From Neobacillus mesonae (GTDB taxonomy: Bacteria > Bacillota > Bacilli > Bacillales > Cytobacillaceae): 64,000 nt of DNA. Positions 27,333-37,278 of the stretch are shown here, one piece after another. Below the pieces are notes generated by a model, which ran no database searches, was not told the DNA's origin, and worked only from the letters and a program-made list of their open reading frames with translations. The stretch lies in assembly GCF_023715155.1 (NCBI RefSeq), contig NZ_JAMBNQ010000004.1:149255-213254 (forward strand). The letters are read 5' to 3'. A program made the position numbers and the translations under genes. Each line of letters starts with the position of its first letter. Position 1 is the first letter of the stretch.

Positions 27333-27567
27333 AAAGGAATCCAAGGATTCTCACCACAGACATTAAAAGCATATCAGTTCCAATCTAAGCTGCTTATTCC
27401 AACTTTTTAGAGATGTGGATATTAAATCATTTACAACAGATCAACTAAAAGGATACTTATTAAAATCCGGTGAACACTTAAAGCTATCTAGTTTGGCCCA
27501 TCGAATTCGCTTCATTAAATCAATATTTTGCTGGTTATATTTCCAAGTTCTAGTTAATCAGATGTAA
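27333..27567 (+). pseudogene. N-terminal remnant of a tyrosine recombinase
   Basis: Plus-strand codons from 27333 read GIQGFSPQTLKAYQFQSKLL, the helical start of the core-binding domain of XerC/D-type integrases. A TAG at 27408 breaks the frame; continuing in a shifted frame gives KSFTTDQLKGYLLKSGEHLK and LAHRIRFIKSIFCWLYFQ before TAA at 27567. The catalytic domain with its Arg, His and Tyr is absent. It marks past mobile-element activity in this zone. The flanks 27121-27332 and 27568-27901 hold no other gene; AACACGTTGA / TCAACGTGTT (27723-27751) forms a hairpin. Confidence 0.75.
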
Positions 27568-27901
27568 TTGCTTATTAGCAATTCTCCTATTTCGTACTTT
27601 GGCACTTATAAGGAAACGTTTAGCGGAGAATAATCATTCACAAACTCTACAATTATTTTACAATCACCTGCTTGGTCTATGAAAAGCATCATGATAATAA
27701 CATTCCAATTAACAAAGTAAGTAACACGTTGACAATAGTTATCAACGTGTTATTATGACTGCGATTTTGTATGCTAATTTAAATGTTACTCTCTAATAAT
27801 CGTTAATATATAAGGGTAAAAGGTGAGACCAGATAATTAGTATTCTATTTCATATGTTTCTCCACTGAAATGGAACTACTTGCAATAGGATAAACCCCTT
27901 T

Positions 27902-28576
27902 TTATTTCAGCGTAATCCGACGATGGTTCAGATAGGAGATCATCCCCGTTATGACCACGATAATCACCGCTCCATCTGCTGCAATATTGACGATATTCCC
28001 ATTAGGATAGGCTTGATGAAGCTTTAGATAAAAGCTTGCTGCCCTCGGTTCATTCATGATCACCATCATGGCATTATGTGCAATGAACCCGCCGGCAATC
28101 ACATTAATCCAAAAGAAATTGACTGCTAATTTTTCAATCAATGGTAAAAAATGAAGCGAAATTAACAGACTGCAAAAAATCCCCACAATAATCGGGGTCA
28201 AATGAGTTGAAAATTTATAGATCACAATAATACTGTCCAAGCAAATTAAAAAATCTGTTGCCGCAAGCATCAGCACTACCTTTAATTTTAAAAAGAAGGA
28301 GTTTTGTTTTCGTGCCAGTTCTTCTCCTTTTATCGTTCTCGTCACCAGCTTAAAAGCGATGATTAGAAGAATAATCCCGATTATAAGGTGGAACATTGGA
28401 AGCTGCGAAAGACTATCAATAACAGCTACATAAAAGGAACGGGTAATGGTCAGAACAATGACAGCAAGAAAGGTTACATTCAAATAGGAATACTGTCTTA
28501 AAATCGTTCCTAAAATCAACATATTGTCAATATCACTCACTAAATTTATAAAAAAGACCTTTAGAGCTTCCTGCAT
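27902..28576 (-). CDS. TerC-family membrane protein (YjbE-like)
   Basis: A 224-residue membrane protein with seven or so helices. SDIDNMLIL in the first helix and DFLICLDSIIVI in the middle are the paired acidic motifs of the TerC fold, used by Mn2+ exporters such as MeeF and MeeY of B. subtilis. AAGGAG lies 11 bases before the ATG. I see no yybP-ykoY manganese riboswitch in the leader. It is divergent from the MFS gene. A second, clearer TerC protein is at 48318-49088. Confidence 0.8.
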   Translation of the reverse strand: MQEALKVFFINLVSDIDNMLILGTILRQYSYLNVTFLAVIVLTITRSFYVAVIDSLSQLPMFHLIIGIILLIIAFKLVTRTIKGEELARKQNSFFLKLKVVLMLAATDFLICLDSIIVIYKFSTHLTPIIVGIFCSLLISLHFLPLIEKLAVNFFWINVIAGGFIAHNAMMVIMNEPRAASFYLKLHQAYPNGNIVNIAADGAVIIVVITGMISYLNHRRITLK

Positions 28577-28744
28577 TCGATTTTGTACTCCTTGTCTAAA
28601 TAATCGTCTAACACATGTTTATGTTTTAGATTGATCATTTATTATGGACGGGGCCTTGATGTTGCATTATCCTGCCATGTTAGGTGATAATTGTTAATGT
28701 GTCTATAGAGAAATACCTTAGATGTTAATAGGAGTGATCTTCCA

Positions 28745-29896
28745 TTGCAAACAAAATCAGCATTACCGATTTTATTTGTAGTTATGTTTCTGGTGATGGC
28801 AGGATTCGGAATCATCATACCGGTCTTACCATTTTATGCCGAAGAAATCGGAGCAAATCCTACAGAACTGGGACTTCTGATGGCAGTCTATTCTTTAATG
28901 CAGCTTCTATTTGCACCAATTTGGGGCCGGATTTCTGATCGAATTGGACGAAAACCGGTGATGATGATTGGGATTGCAGGATTGGCCTTATCTTTTTTTA
29001 TCCAGGCCATTTCAACTGAACTGTGGATGCTTTTTGCCGCAAGAATTTTAGGGGGGATTCTATCATCTGCCAATATGCCGACTGCCATGGCGTATGTAGC
29101 TGATATCACCACCGAAGAAAACCGTGGCAAAGGAATGGGAATTGTCGGCGCAGCAACCGGCCTCGGGTTTGTTTTAGGTCCGGCAATCGGTGGAATCTTT
29201 TCAAAAATAAGCTTAAGCATGCCGTTTTTTATTGCTGGTGCTTCATCATTTGTCACTTTATTTCTTGTATGGATTTTATTAAAGGAATCGCAAGAGAAAA
29301 AGAGCACGCAGAAAAGGCAATCCTTCTGGAGTGCACTTAATGGCCATTCCTCCATTTTGTTTATTGTACAATTATTTATTTCTTTATCCCTTTCCGGTTT
29401 AGAGGCAACCTTCGCCTACTTTGCCGCAGATAAAGCCGGGCTTGGGACTGTACAGCTTGGCTACATTTTTATGATTATGGGCTTTGGAAGTGCGTTGGTA
29501 CAGGGCGGTTTAGTCGGAAAATGGACAAAGAAATATGGAGAAAATGCCGTGATTCAAGGTGGGATGATTGTTTCCGCCATTGGTTTTGGGCTCATTTTAC
29601 TCGTACATAATTTTGCAACAGCAGCCATTTATTTAACGATTTTCGGCCTCGGGAATGGTGTTATTCGTCCTAGTGTCTCTTCCCTGCTGACAAAAACGTC
29701 GGATGCCGGCCATGGAAGTTCGACCGGACTGTTATCATCATTTGATTCATTGGGACGAATTATTGGACCGCCGCTTGGAGGCTGGCTTTTTTCCATCTTT
29801 ATAGGGCTCCCCTATATTTCTGGAGCCAGCATTACGATCGCAGCCTTTATTTTATTTCTCATCTTCCGTCCCAAAGTGATTTTGACAAACCAGTAA
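28745..29896 (+). CDS. MFS multidrug/tetracycline-type exporter
   Basis: A 383-residue major facilitator with 12 membrane helices. The loop 2-3 motif GRISDRIGRKPVMMIG and the antiporter motif C (GLGFVLGPAIGG) place it among drug:H+ antiporters of the TetA/Bmr group. The start is TTG at 28745 after AGGAGTGA. Substrate cannot be inferred; no regulator gene lies next to it. Confidence 0.88.
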   Translation: MQTKSALPILFVVMFLVMAGFGIIIPVLPFYAEEIGANPTELGLLMAVYSLMQLLFAPIWGRISDRIGRKPVMMIGIAGLALSFFIQAISTELWMLFAARILGGILSSANMPTAMAYVADITTEENRGKGMGIVGAATGLGFVLGPAIGGIFSKISLSMPFFIAGASSFVTLFLVWILLKESQEKKSTQKRQSFWSALNGHSSILFIVQLFISLSLSGLEATFAYFAADKAGLGTVQLGYIFMIMGFGSALVQGGLVGKWTKKYGENAVIQGGMIVSAIGFGLILLVHNFATAAIYLTIFGLGNGVIRPSVSSLLTKTSDAGHGSSTGLLSSFDSLGRIIGPPLGGWLFSIFIGLPYISGASITIAAFILFLIFRPKVILTNQ

Positions 29897-29958
29897 TCTT
29901 TAAACTAGGACTAGCATAGAATGAGTACAAAGATTCAAATGGTTAAGGAGCCGGGAAA

Positions 29959-30324
29959 ATGAAATTAACAACCTTTTTATGTTTGCTGGGACTTTTTTTT
30001 GCCTTGTGTTTTTCGGCCTATCTTGATTCACCGTACTCATTTATGAATAAAAATTATTCCTATTCTGCAGAGGAGCCGGTAATTGCCCAGCCGGCAAGCA
30101 TCCAGCCGGCGGACGCAGATGAAGAACCGGAACTGGTGGAAAAATTAGAGAAAACAGAAAAGTCAGATGGTTATATTGTGGAAACGTACCAGGAATATGA
30201 GGTTTATAAGGACAAGGATGGGAATATAACCGAGGAGATTCCCACTTCCAAAACGGAAACATTGAAATATTGGGATCAAAGTGATTCCTCACCCGCTGTA
30301 AATGACGAATCATTATACCGCTGA
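29959..30324 (+). CDS. Small exported acidic protein of unknown function
   Basis: A 121-residue protein. Residues 1-20 are a hydrophobic signal or anchor (LTTFLCLLGLFFALCFSAYL); the remainder is acidic with a Pro/Ala/Glu-rich linker and a lysine/glutamate-rich stretch (YEVYKDKDGNITEEIPT). A cysteine lies inside the hydrophobic segment, but the lipobox is poor. GGAGCCGGG precedes the ATG. It follows the MFS gene by about 60 bases and may be co-transcribed. No family is recognised. Confidence 0.7.
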   Translation: MKLTTFLCLLGLFFALCFSAYLDSPYSFMNKNYSYSAEEPVIAQPASIQPADADEEPELVEKLEKTEKSDGYIVETYQEYEVYKDKDGNITEEIPTSKTETLKYWDQSDSSPAVNDESLYR

Positions 30325-30328
30325 CTCG

Positions 30329-30366
30329 AAAAAGACTTTGGGCACATCCAAAGTCTTTTTCCTTTT
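30329..30366. terminator. Bidirectional terminator
   Basis: AAAAAGACTTTGG (30329-30341) pairs perfectly with CCAAAGTCTTTTT (30348-30360) and is followed by CCTTTTT, ending the MFS/exported-protein transcript. Confidence 0.9.
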
Positions 30367-30530
30367 TCTATTAAACACCAAACGAGGTATTGGTCAGCAC
30401 CTGGTGTTATGGATGCAGATGCCGCTTGTACAGAAGCTTGATTAAAAAAATCAACGAAAATTTGACGATTTCCAAACTTAGAACTGTCTTTTTGGCATAT
30501 GCACCATTTATTAGATAGATTGTTTATAAA

Positions 30531-31097
30531 TTAATTCATCCTATTCATCAATTCAGTCATCATTTCTTTATCCATTGGACCAATTATTTTCTTAACGATA
30601 ATCCCATTGGAATCGATAAAATAACTGGTTGGGATGGTAAAGGCTTGATAGGCATCCCCTATTTCGCCTGTTGAATCAAGTAATACGGGAAAGGTTAATC
30701 CATATGTCTTTACAAATTTTTGTACTCCATCCGGATCTTTCTCTGCTGTGGTTAAATTAACCGATAGGATTTCAATATTCTTTCCTTTTTGCTCTTGATA
30801 AAATTCCTGCATATGCGGCATTTCCGCTTTACATGGAGGACACCAGCTCGCCCAGAAATTCAGGATTAATTTGGTTCCCTTTAGTTCGGACAGCTGCACG
30901 GTTTTACCTTCCAAAGACTGCAATTGGAAATTAGGTGCTTTATTCCCTTCCTCGAAACCAATTGCTGCAGATTTTTTCTGAGCAGGCTTACTTACCTCTA
31001 CCGTTTTTTCAGCATTCGTTGGAGCCGAGGTATGGTCATAAACAGCCCATCCAATCAAACCTGCCAAAACAAGTACAACAGCGATTTTCTTGAACAC
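30531..31097 (-). CDS. TlpA/ResA-type thiol-disulfide oxidoreductase
   Basis: A 188-residue protein with an N-terminal membrane anchor (residues 4-20) and a thioredoxin domain from about 48. The active site is WCPPC (Cys86, Cys89), and the cis-proline is in TIPTSYF. The WCPPC form is usual for ResA/StoA-like reductases working outside the membrane on cytochrome c or spore proteins. It is 26 bases downstream of a membrane protein gene on the same strand, so the two likely form an operon, divergent from narGHJI. Confidence 0.88.
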   Translation of the reverse strand: MFKKIAVVLVLAGLIGWAVYDHTSAPTNAEKTVEVSKPAQKKSAAIGFEEGNKAPNFQLQSLEGKTVQLSELKGTKLILNFWASWCPPCKAEMPHMQEFYQEQKGKNIEILSVNLTTAEKDPDGVQKFVKTYGLTFPVLLDSTGEIGDAYQAFTIPTSYFIDSNGIIVKKIIGPMDKEMMTELMNRMN

Positions 31098-31123
31098 TCT
31101 ATTACCTCCTTTTTCAGTAATGA

Positions 31124-31786
31124 TTAAGAAATGGTTCTTTTATCCCAATAAACGAGAGATACAATAATCAGACAAATGAAAAACAATTGGTCCATTGAAA
31201 ATAAATTTTTGTCCAATGTTTCTACCGTAAATGATAGAAGAAGATGAAGAAACGAAAATAAAATCAAGCTTGTAAATATATTCTTCTGGGTAACCATTTG
31301 CTGTTTAAAGAACATGATGATGGTCATTATAGCTGTAAACAAGCCAAGAATAATATGGCTGACTATATATTCTTTAAGAAAGAAAATGGTAAGAAGGTAA
31401 TAGAAAGTCATTGCCGAAAAACTAAATAAAAACCCAAATTGTAAAAGAATCAAATTAGGAATGTGATTTTTTCGTCCTTTTAAAAGAAAGTACATTATGG
31501 AACCAATAATGGCCAGCATTAACCCGTTACTGCCCCCAGAAAAATATAATAATGATAATGGGCTTTTCATTACTAATGACGGCTCCAGTAGGAACAAACT
31601 CCCTTTCCAAATCATAAATCCTAAAAACAGGCTATTAAATAATAATTCCATCATTCCTTTATGTATATCTTTTTCCTGCTTCTTGCTTAGCCATTGTTTC
31701 ATTATGCCAACACCGGCGATTAATGCCAGCCCCAGCAGCAGCCATTTAAGTGATATAGCAAAAGACCCAATCTGTATAACCTCCAT
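31124..31786 (-). CDS. Multi-spanning membrane protein, possible partner of the TlpA-like protein
   Basis: A 220-residue protein with seven predicted hydrophobic segments. The first ones (GSFAISLKWLLLGLALIAGV) recall the N-terminus of prolipoprotein diacylglyceryl transferase, but the catalytic Lgt residues are not apparent. No CcdA-type cysteines are seen. AGGGGGT precedes the ATG. It comes first in an operon with the WCPPC protein, which suggests a role in thiol traffic across the membrane; this is inference. Confidence 0.7.
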   Translation of the reverse strand: MEVIQIGSFAISLKWLLLGLALIAGVGIMKQWLSKKQEKDIHKGMMELLFNSLFLGFMIWKGSLFLLEPSLVMKSPLSLLYFSGGSNGLMLAIIGSIMYFLLKGRKNHIPNLILLQFGFLFSFSAMTFYYLLTIFFLKEYIVSHIILGLFTAIMTIIMFFKQQMVTQKNIFTSLILFSFLHLLLSFTVETLDKNLFSMDQLFFICLIIVSLVYWDKRTIS

Positions 31787-31931
31787 AAGACCCCCTTGAA
31801 TCGATTCAGAATCTCAAAAAACTCCATTTCGCTCATTATAACAAAAGAGTAATGATAATCGCAGATTTACACCATTAAACATGTTTCGACGTCCTTTTTA
31901 AAATTTGTCGATTTTGTGAAATCCATACAAA

Positions 31932-31975
31932 TGTGAAGTACCTCACAGTAATCATCAAACCCGCATTGGTACAGT
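31932..31975 (+). promoter_or_regulatory. Fnr-dependent promoter of narGHJI
   Basis: TGTGA-AGTACC-TCACA (31932-31947) is a perfect Fnr box. TACAGT (31970-31975) is a good -10, giving a start near 31981 and placing the box centre at about -41.5, the class II position used for B. subtilis narG. Expression would be induced without oxygen. Confidence 0.85.
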
Positions 31976-32070
31976 GTTAATAGTAATCAAATGAAAAGTT
32001 CTAGTTGATTATTTAACTAAAGTATATGAACTAGATCCTTGAAAGGGTCATGAAAAAGGAGAGATTTTTA

Positions 32071-35000
32071 ATGAAAAAGAAGCGATCTCCATTAACAAAT
32101 CGCTTGCGATATCTAACTCCAATAGAAAAACAATCCAATAATCATAGTCAAACAACTTATGAAAATCGCGATTGGGAAAAGGCGTATCGTAGAAGATGGC
32201 AGCATGATAAAGTCGTCCGTTCAACCCATGGTGTAAACTGTACCGGCTCATGCAGCTGGAATATATATGTAAAAGATGGAATTGTAACATGGGAAGGACA
32301 GCAGCTGGACTATCCTTCAACAGGGCCGGATATGCCGGACTTTGAACCACGCGGCTGTCCCCGCGGGGCAAGTTTCTCATGGTATATCTACAGCCCGCTT
32401 CGTGTTAAGTACCCATATGTGCGCGGAATTTTATTAGATTTGTGGCGCGATGCGTTAAAAGAGCATTCCACTCCTTTAGATGCTTGGAAAAGTATTGTCG
32501 AAAACCCGGAAAAAGCAAAAAGCTATAAGCAGGCCCGCGGTAAAGGCGGATTAGTTCGGGCTGAATGGAGCGAGGTCTTAAAACTTATGTCAGCCTCCAT
32601 CCTTTATACCATACTAAAATATGGACCAGATCGTAATGTGGGTTTCACTCCAATTCCGGCAATGTCGATGCTCAGCTATGCTGCAGGCTCGCGGTTCATG
32701 TCTTTAATCGGCGGTCCAATGCTAAGCTTTTACGATTGGTATGCCGACCTGCCTCCTGCTTCACCGCAAATTTGGGGCGACCAAACAGACGTACCGGAGA
32801 GCAGTGACTGGTATAATTCCGGTTATATTATGACATGGGGCTCAAACGTTCCGTTAACCCGGACTCCGGATGCCCACTTCTTAGCGGAAGTCCGTTACCG
32901 GGGAACAAAGGTTGTTTCCGTCAGCCCGGACTATGCGGAATCCACTAAATTCTCTGATGACTGGATGAAAGTGAAGCAAGGTACGGACGGTGCTCTTGCG
33001 ATGGCGATGGGGCACGTGATTCTAAAGGAATTTTATGTTGACAACCAGCATGAATATTTTATTAATTACGCCAAGCAATACACGGATTTTCCGTTTGTCG
33101 TCACCTTAAAAAAAGACGGTGAACACTTTATTCCTGACCGGTTCTTAAATGCAGCTGATCTTGGGAAATCCGTTGGTAATGCAGAGTTTAAACCGGTTTT
33201 ATACAACGAACACAATGGCAAACTTGTTATCCCTCATGGCACCATGGGCTCCAGATGGGATGATAAAGCAAAATGGAATTTAAAAATGATAGATGAAGAA
33301 ACGGAGGAAACGATTGATCCTAGATTGTCATTTAAAGGGATTGAAGAAGAAACAGCAACAGTAAAAATCCCTTATTTTTCTCATGAAGGCAATAACATTC
33401 TTTATCGGAATGTTCCATTGAAAAAAGTAGAGATTAACGGCGAAATTTTCTTTACCACTACCGTATTTGATTTAACACTGGCAAATTACGGAGTTGACCG
33501 CGGACTTGGCGGGGAAGCAGCGAAAACCCTTGATGACTTGATTCCATTCACCCCTGCCTGGCAGGAAGGCATTACAGGAGTCAAACGTGAACTTGCGGTG
33601 CAAATCGCCCGCGAATTTGCTCAAAATGCCATCGATACAAATGGCCGTTCGATGATCATTGTCGGTGCCGGCATTAACCACTGGTTCAATGCGGATACAA
33701 TTTACCGTGCAGTCTTAAATCTAGTCCTTTTTGTTGGTGCACAAGGTGTAAACGGCGGCGGCTGGGCCCATTATGTCGGTCAGGAAAAATTAAGACCGGT
33801 TGAGGGCTGGCAGACTATTGCCACTGCGAAGGATTGGAATGCTTCTGCTAAATTGCAGAACGGTACTTCTTTCTTCTACTTTACAACCGATCAATGGCGT
33901 TATGAGGAACAGCCGGTAAGTGAGCATATTTCGCCAATTTATCAAAAGGCCCGTTATGACCATTATGCCGATTACAATGTCATGGCAGCCCGGCTTGGAT
34001 GGCTTCCGTCTTACCCGACATTTAACGAAAACGGAATTGACCTGTATAAACAAGCTGTTAATGCGGGCTCCAAAACCACTGAAGAAATTGGTCAATATGT
34101 GGCACAACAATTGAAGGAACGTAAATTGCAGTTCTCTATTGAAGACCCGGATAATCCGGTCAACTTTCCTAGGAATCTATTTGTCTGGCGTTCTAACTTG
34201 ATTTCGAGTTCTGGTAAAGGACATGAGTATTTCCTAAAACACCTGCTTGGAACAACGCATGGCCTGCTAAATGAAGATGACGAGTCCTTAAGACCGGAAG
34301 AAATCAAATGGCTCGATGAGGCACCGGAAGGAAAACTAGATCTCATGATTAACCTAGACTTCCGAATGGCAGGAACGGCTCTTTATTCTGATGTCATCCT
34401 CCCTGCTGCTACCTGGTATGAAAAGCATGATTTAAGCAGTACGGATATGCATCCATTTATTCACCCGTTCAATCCAGCCATTTCCACACCATGGGAAGCT
34501 CGTTCGGACTGGGATATCTTTAGAGCATTAGCCAAATCTGTTTCGGAAATGGCAGTTGATTTGAATTTAGACCCTATTAAAGAGGTTATGGCAACACCGC
34601 TTCTGCATGATACGCCACAGGAGATGGCACAGCCGCTGGGAAAAATCAAAGACTGGAGCAAAGGTGAATGTGAGCCGATTCCAGGAAAAACAATGCCGCA
34701 AATTCATGTGGTCGAAAGAGATTACAAACTTATTTATGATAAAATGACATCCCTTGGCCCAGGGGTTAAAAATTCACCATTCGGCATTAAAGGGATTTCC
34801 TGGTCTGCAGAGGCTGAATATGAAAAATTGAAAAAGACCCTTGGAACAGTCAATACAGGCGGTGTGGCTGACGGCTGTCCAAAATTAAATACAGCGAAAG
34901 ATGCTTGTGAAGCAACACTAACGCTTTCCTCTACTTCCAATGGCCGGATGGCTGTTAAAGCATGGGAAGCTCTTGAAAAGAAAACGAATCTAGAATTAAC

Positions 35001-35754
35001 GGACTTGGCGACAGAGCGTGAAGAAGAATGTTTCACCTTTGAACAAATTACAGCACAACCGAAAACAGTCATCACCTCCCCTGCTTTCAGCGGATCAGAA
35101 AAAGGAGGTCGCCGCTATTCGCCTTTTACCACGAATGTAGAACGGCTGATTCCATGGCGGACAGTAACAGGCAGACAGTCTTTCTATGTCGACCATGAAA
35201 TGATGCAGGAATTTGGAGAAGCAATGGCAACATTCAAGCCAATTTTGAATATGAAACCATTCAGAAAGAATCGTCCCGAATCTGAAGGGAAAGAAATCGT
35301 TTTAAACTATTTAACCCCTCATAATAAATGGTCGATTCACAGTATGTATTTCGATTCTCAGCCGATGTTGACCCTCTTCCGCGGCGGCCCGACGGTTTGG
35401 ATGAACAAGGATGATGCTTTTGACGCAGGCATAAAGGATAACGACTGGATTGAATGTTTTAACAGAAATGGGGTTGTCGTAGCGAGAGCGGTTGTATCCC
35501 ACCGGATTCCACGGGGAATGGCTTTTATGCACCATGCACAGGATCGTCACATCAATGTACCGGGAACGAAACTGACAAATAACCGCGGCGGTACACATAA
35601 CAGCCCGACCCGTATTCATGTGAAGCCGACCCATATGATCGGCGGCTATGGACAACTTAGCTACGGCTTTAATTATTACGGACCAACCGGAAATCAACGT
35701 GACTTAAATGTGGTAATCCGTAAACTTAAGGAGGTTGATTGGCTTGAAGATTAA
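32071..35754 (+). CDS. narG: Respiratory nitrate reductase alpha subunit
   Basis: A 1227-residue molybdopterin (bis-MGD) catalytic subunit that reduces nitrate to nitrite on the cytoplasmic face of the membrane. The N-terminal HGVNCTGSCSWN segment holds the His/Cys ligands of the [4Fe-4S] FS0 cluster, and the DMPDFEPRGCPRG region follows. Length matches B. subtilis NarG (1228). AAGGAGAG precedes the ATG at 32071; an ATG at 32050 lies before that site and is rejected. It heads the narGHJI operon under an Fnr box, and its last bases overlap narH. Confidence 0.98.
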   Translation: MKKKRSPLTNRLRYLTPIEKQSNNHSQTTYENRDWEKAYRRRWQHDKVVRSTHGVNCTGSCSWNIYVKDGIVTWEGQQLDYPSTGPDMPDFEPRGCPRGASFSWYIYSPLRVKYPYVRGILLDLWRDALKEHSTPLDAWKSIVENPEKAKSYKQARGKGGLVRAEWSEVLKLMSASILYTILKYGPDRNVGFTPIPAMSMLSYAAGSRFMSLIGGPMLSFYDWYADLPPASPQIWGDQTDVPESSDWYNSGYIMTWGSNVPLTRTPDAHFLAEVRYRGTKVVSVSPDYAESTKFSDDWMKVKQGTDGALAMAMGHVILKEFYVDNQHEYFINYAKQYTDFPFVVTLKKDGEHFIPDRFLNAADLGKSVGNAEFKPVLYNEHNGKLVIPHGTMGSRWDDKAKWNLKMIDEETEETIDPRLSFKGIEEETATVKIPYFSHEGNNILYRNVPLKKVEINGEIFFTTTVFDLTLANYGVDRGLGGEAAKTLDDLIPFTPAWQEGITGVKRELAVQIAREFAQNAIDTNGRSMIIVGAGINHWFNADTIYRAVLNLVLFVGAQGVNGGGWAHYVGQEKLRPVEGWQTIATAKDWNASAKLQNGTSFFYFTTDQWRYEEQPVSEHISPIYQKARYDHYADYNVMAARLGWLPSYPTFNENGIDLYKQAVNAGSKTTEEIGQYVAQQLKERKLQFSIEDPDNPVNFPRNLFVWRSNLISSSGKGHEYFLKHLLGTTHGLLNEDDESLRPEEIKWLDEAPEGKLDLMINLDFRMAGTALYSDVILPAATWYEKHDLSSTDMHPFIHPFNPAISTPWEARSDWDIFRALAKSVSEMAVDLNLDPIKEVMATPLLHDTPQEMAQPLGKIKDWSKGECEPIPGKTMPQIHVVERDYKLIYDKMTSLGPGVKNSPFGIKGISWSAEAEYEKLKKTLGTVNTGGVADGCPKLNTAKDACEATLTLSSTSNGRMAVKAWEALEKKTNLELTDLATEREEECFTFEQITAQPKTVITSPAFSGSEKGGRRYSPFTTNVERLIPWRTVTGRQSFYVDHEMMQEFGEAMATFKPILNMKPFRKNRPESEGKEIVLNYLTPHNKWSIHSMYFDSQPMLTLFRGGPTVWMNKDDAFDAGIKDNDWIECFNRNGVVVARAVVSHRIPRGMAFMHHAQDRHINVPGTKLTNNRGGTHNSPTRIHVKPTHMIGGYGQLSYGFNYYGPTGNQRDLNVVIRKLKEVDWLED

Positions 35755-37210
35755 AGCGCAAATCGGAATGGTCATGAATCTGGATAAATGTATTGGCTGT
35801 CATACGTGCAGTGTAACCTGTAAAAACACCTGGACAAACCGTCCAGGTGCAGAATATATGTACTTCAATAATGTGGAAACAAAACCTGGTATCGGTTACC
35901 CAAAACGTTGGGAAGATCAAGATAAATACCACGGCGGCTGGGAAGTAAAAAACGGAAAACTTCAATTAAAATCAGGTTCAAAAGCAAATCGTCTGCTTAA
36001 TTTATTTTACAACCCTAATCTTCCGGAAATTGATGATTACTATGAACCTTGGAACTATGATTATGAAACGTTAACCAATAGTCCCAAGCGGAAAACACAG
36101 CCGGTTGCACGCCCTAAATCAGCGTTAACAGGTGAATTCATGGAAATTCTTTGGGGCCCTAACTGGGAAGATGACCTTGCCGGCGGCCATGTAACCGGCC
36201 TCCGTGATCCAAACGTGGAGAAAATGGAAAATCAAATCCGGACAGAATTTGAAGATGTATTTATGATGTATCTTCCCCGAATTTGTGAACATTGTATCAA
36301 CCCATCCTGTGTCAGCGCCTGCCCTTCTGGTGCTATGTATAAACGGGACGAGGATGGTATTGTTCTTGTAGACCAAAACGCCTGCCGTGGCTGGAGACAT
36401 TGCGTATCCTCCTGCCCTTATAAAAAGGTGTACTTTAACTGGCAGACCAATAAAGCGGAAAAATGTACTTTATGCTTTCCAAGAATTGAAGCAGGAATGC
36501 CAACCATTTGTTCCGAAACTTGTGTTGGCCGGATTCGGTATCTTGGCGTTATGCTTTATGATGCTGATAAGGTTCAGGAAGCGGCAATGGCTGATGAAAA
36601 AGATCTCTATCATGCACAGCTGGGAATTTTCCTTGACCCGCATGATCCTGAAGTAGTCGCAAAAGCACGCGAAGAAGGAATCCCTATGGAGTTTATCGAA
36701 GCGGCACAAAAATCACCTATCTACAAAATGATTATTGATTGGAAAATAGCCCTTCCACTCCACCCTGAATACCGGACAATGCCAATGGTATGGTATATTC
36801 CGCCATTAAGCCCAATCATGAACATGTTTGAAGGTGTGGGTTCTTCTTCAAATGCAGAGGATATCTTCCCTGCTATTGATGAAATGAGAATTCCGATTGA
36901 ATACTTGGCTAATCTTCTAACCGCCGGGGATACATCCCATATCCGTACCGTTTTGAAAAAGATGGCAACCATGAGGACTTATATGAGAAGTGTGCAGACA
37001 AATAAACAGCCAAATGTAGCTTTAATTGAGGAATTAGGATTAAAGGAACAAGACATTAAAGATATGTACCGTCTTCTTGCGATTGCAAAATATGAAGATC
37101 GTTTTGTTATTCCAGCCTCTCACCGTGAAGAAGTTGCAGACCTTTACGATGAACAGGGAAGCTGCGGTCTAGCCTTTGCCGGCGGCCCTGGTGCATGCGG
37201 CACCCTGTAA
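35744..37210 (+). CDS. narH: Respiratory nitrate reductase beta subunit
   Basis: A 488-residue iron-sulfur protein passing electrons from NarI to NarG. Four cysteine groups are visible: CIGCHTCSVTC near residue 16, CEHCINPSCVSACP, CRGWRHCVSSCP (with the Trp that specifies a [3Fe-4S] cluster), and CTLCFPRIEAGMPTICSETC. The start is TTG at 35744, nine bases after AAGGAGG, giving MKIKAQIGMVMNLDKC as in B. subtilis; it overlaps the narG stop by 11 bases. Confidence 0.97.
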   Translation: MKIKAQIGMVMNLDKCIGCHTCSVTCKNTWTNRPGAEYMYFNNVETKPGIGYPKRWEDQDKYHGGWEVKNGKLQLKSGSKANRLLNLFYNPNLPEIDDYYEPWNYDYETLTNSPKRKTQPVARPKSALTGEFMEILWGPNWEDDLAGGHVTGLRDPNVEKMENQIRTEFEDVFMMYLPRICEHCINPSCVSACPSGAMYKRDEDGIVLVDQNACRGWRHCVSSCPYKKVYFNWQTNKAEKCTLCFPRIEAGMPTICSETCVGRIRYLGVMLYDADKVQEAAMADEKDLYHAQLGIFLDPHDPEVVAKAREEGIPMEFIEAAQKSPIYKMIIDWKIALPLHPEYRTMPMVWYIPPLSPIMNMFEGVGSSSNAEDIFPAIDEMRIPIEYLANLLTAGDTSHIRTVLKKMATMRTYMRSVQTNKQPNVALIEELGLKEQDIKDMYRLLAIAKYEDRFVIPASHREEVADLYDEQGSCGLAFAGGPGACGTL

Positions 37211-37278
37211 TATGAATTTAACAGAGGCTGAAAATCCTTTAGCCTCTTCCCTTAGTAGAAAAGAAAGCAGGTGAAACC

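Noticed and set aside
29959..30324. Lipoprotein call for the 121-residue exported protein
   Set aside because: The cysteines lie within the hydrophobic core and do not give a good lipobox, so only a signal or anchor is claimed.
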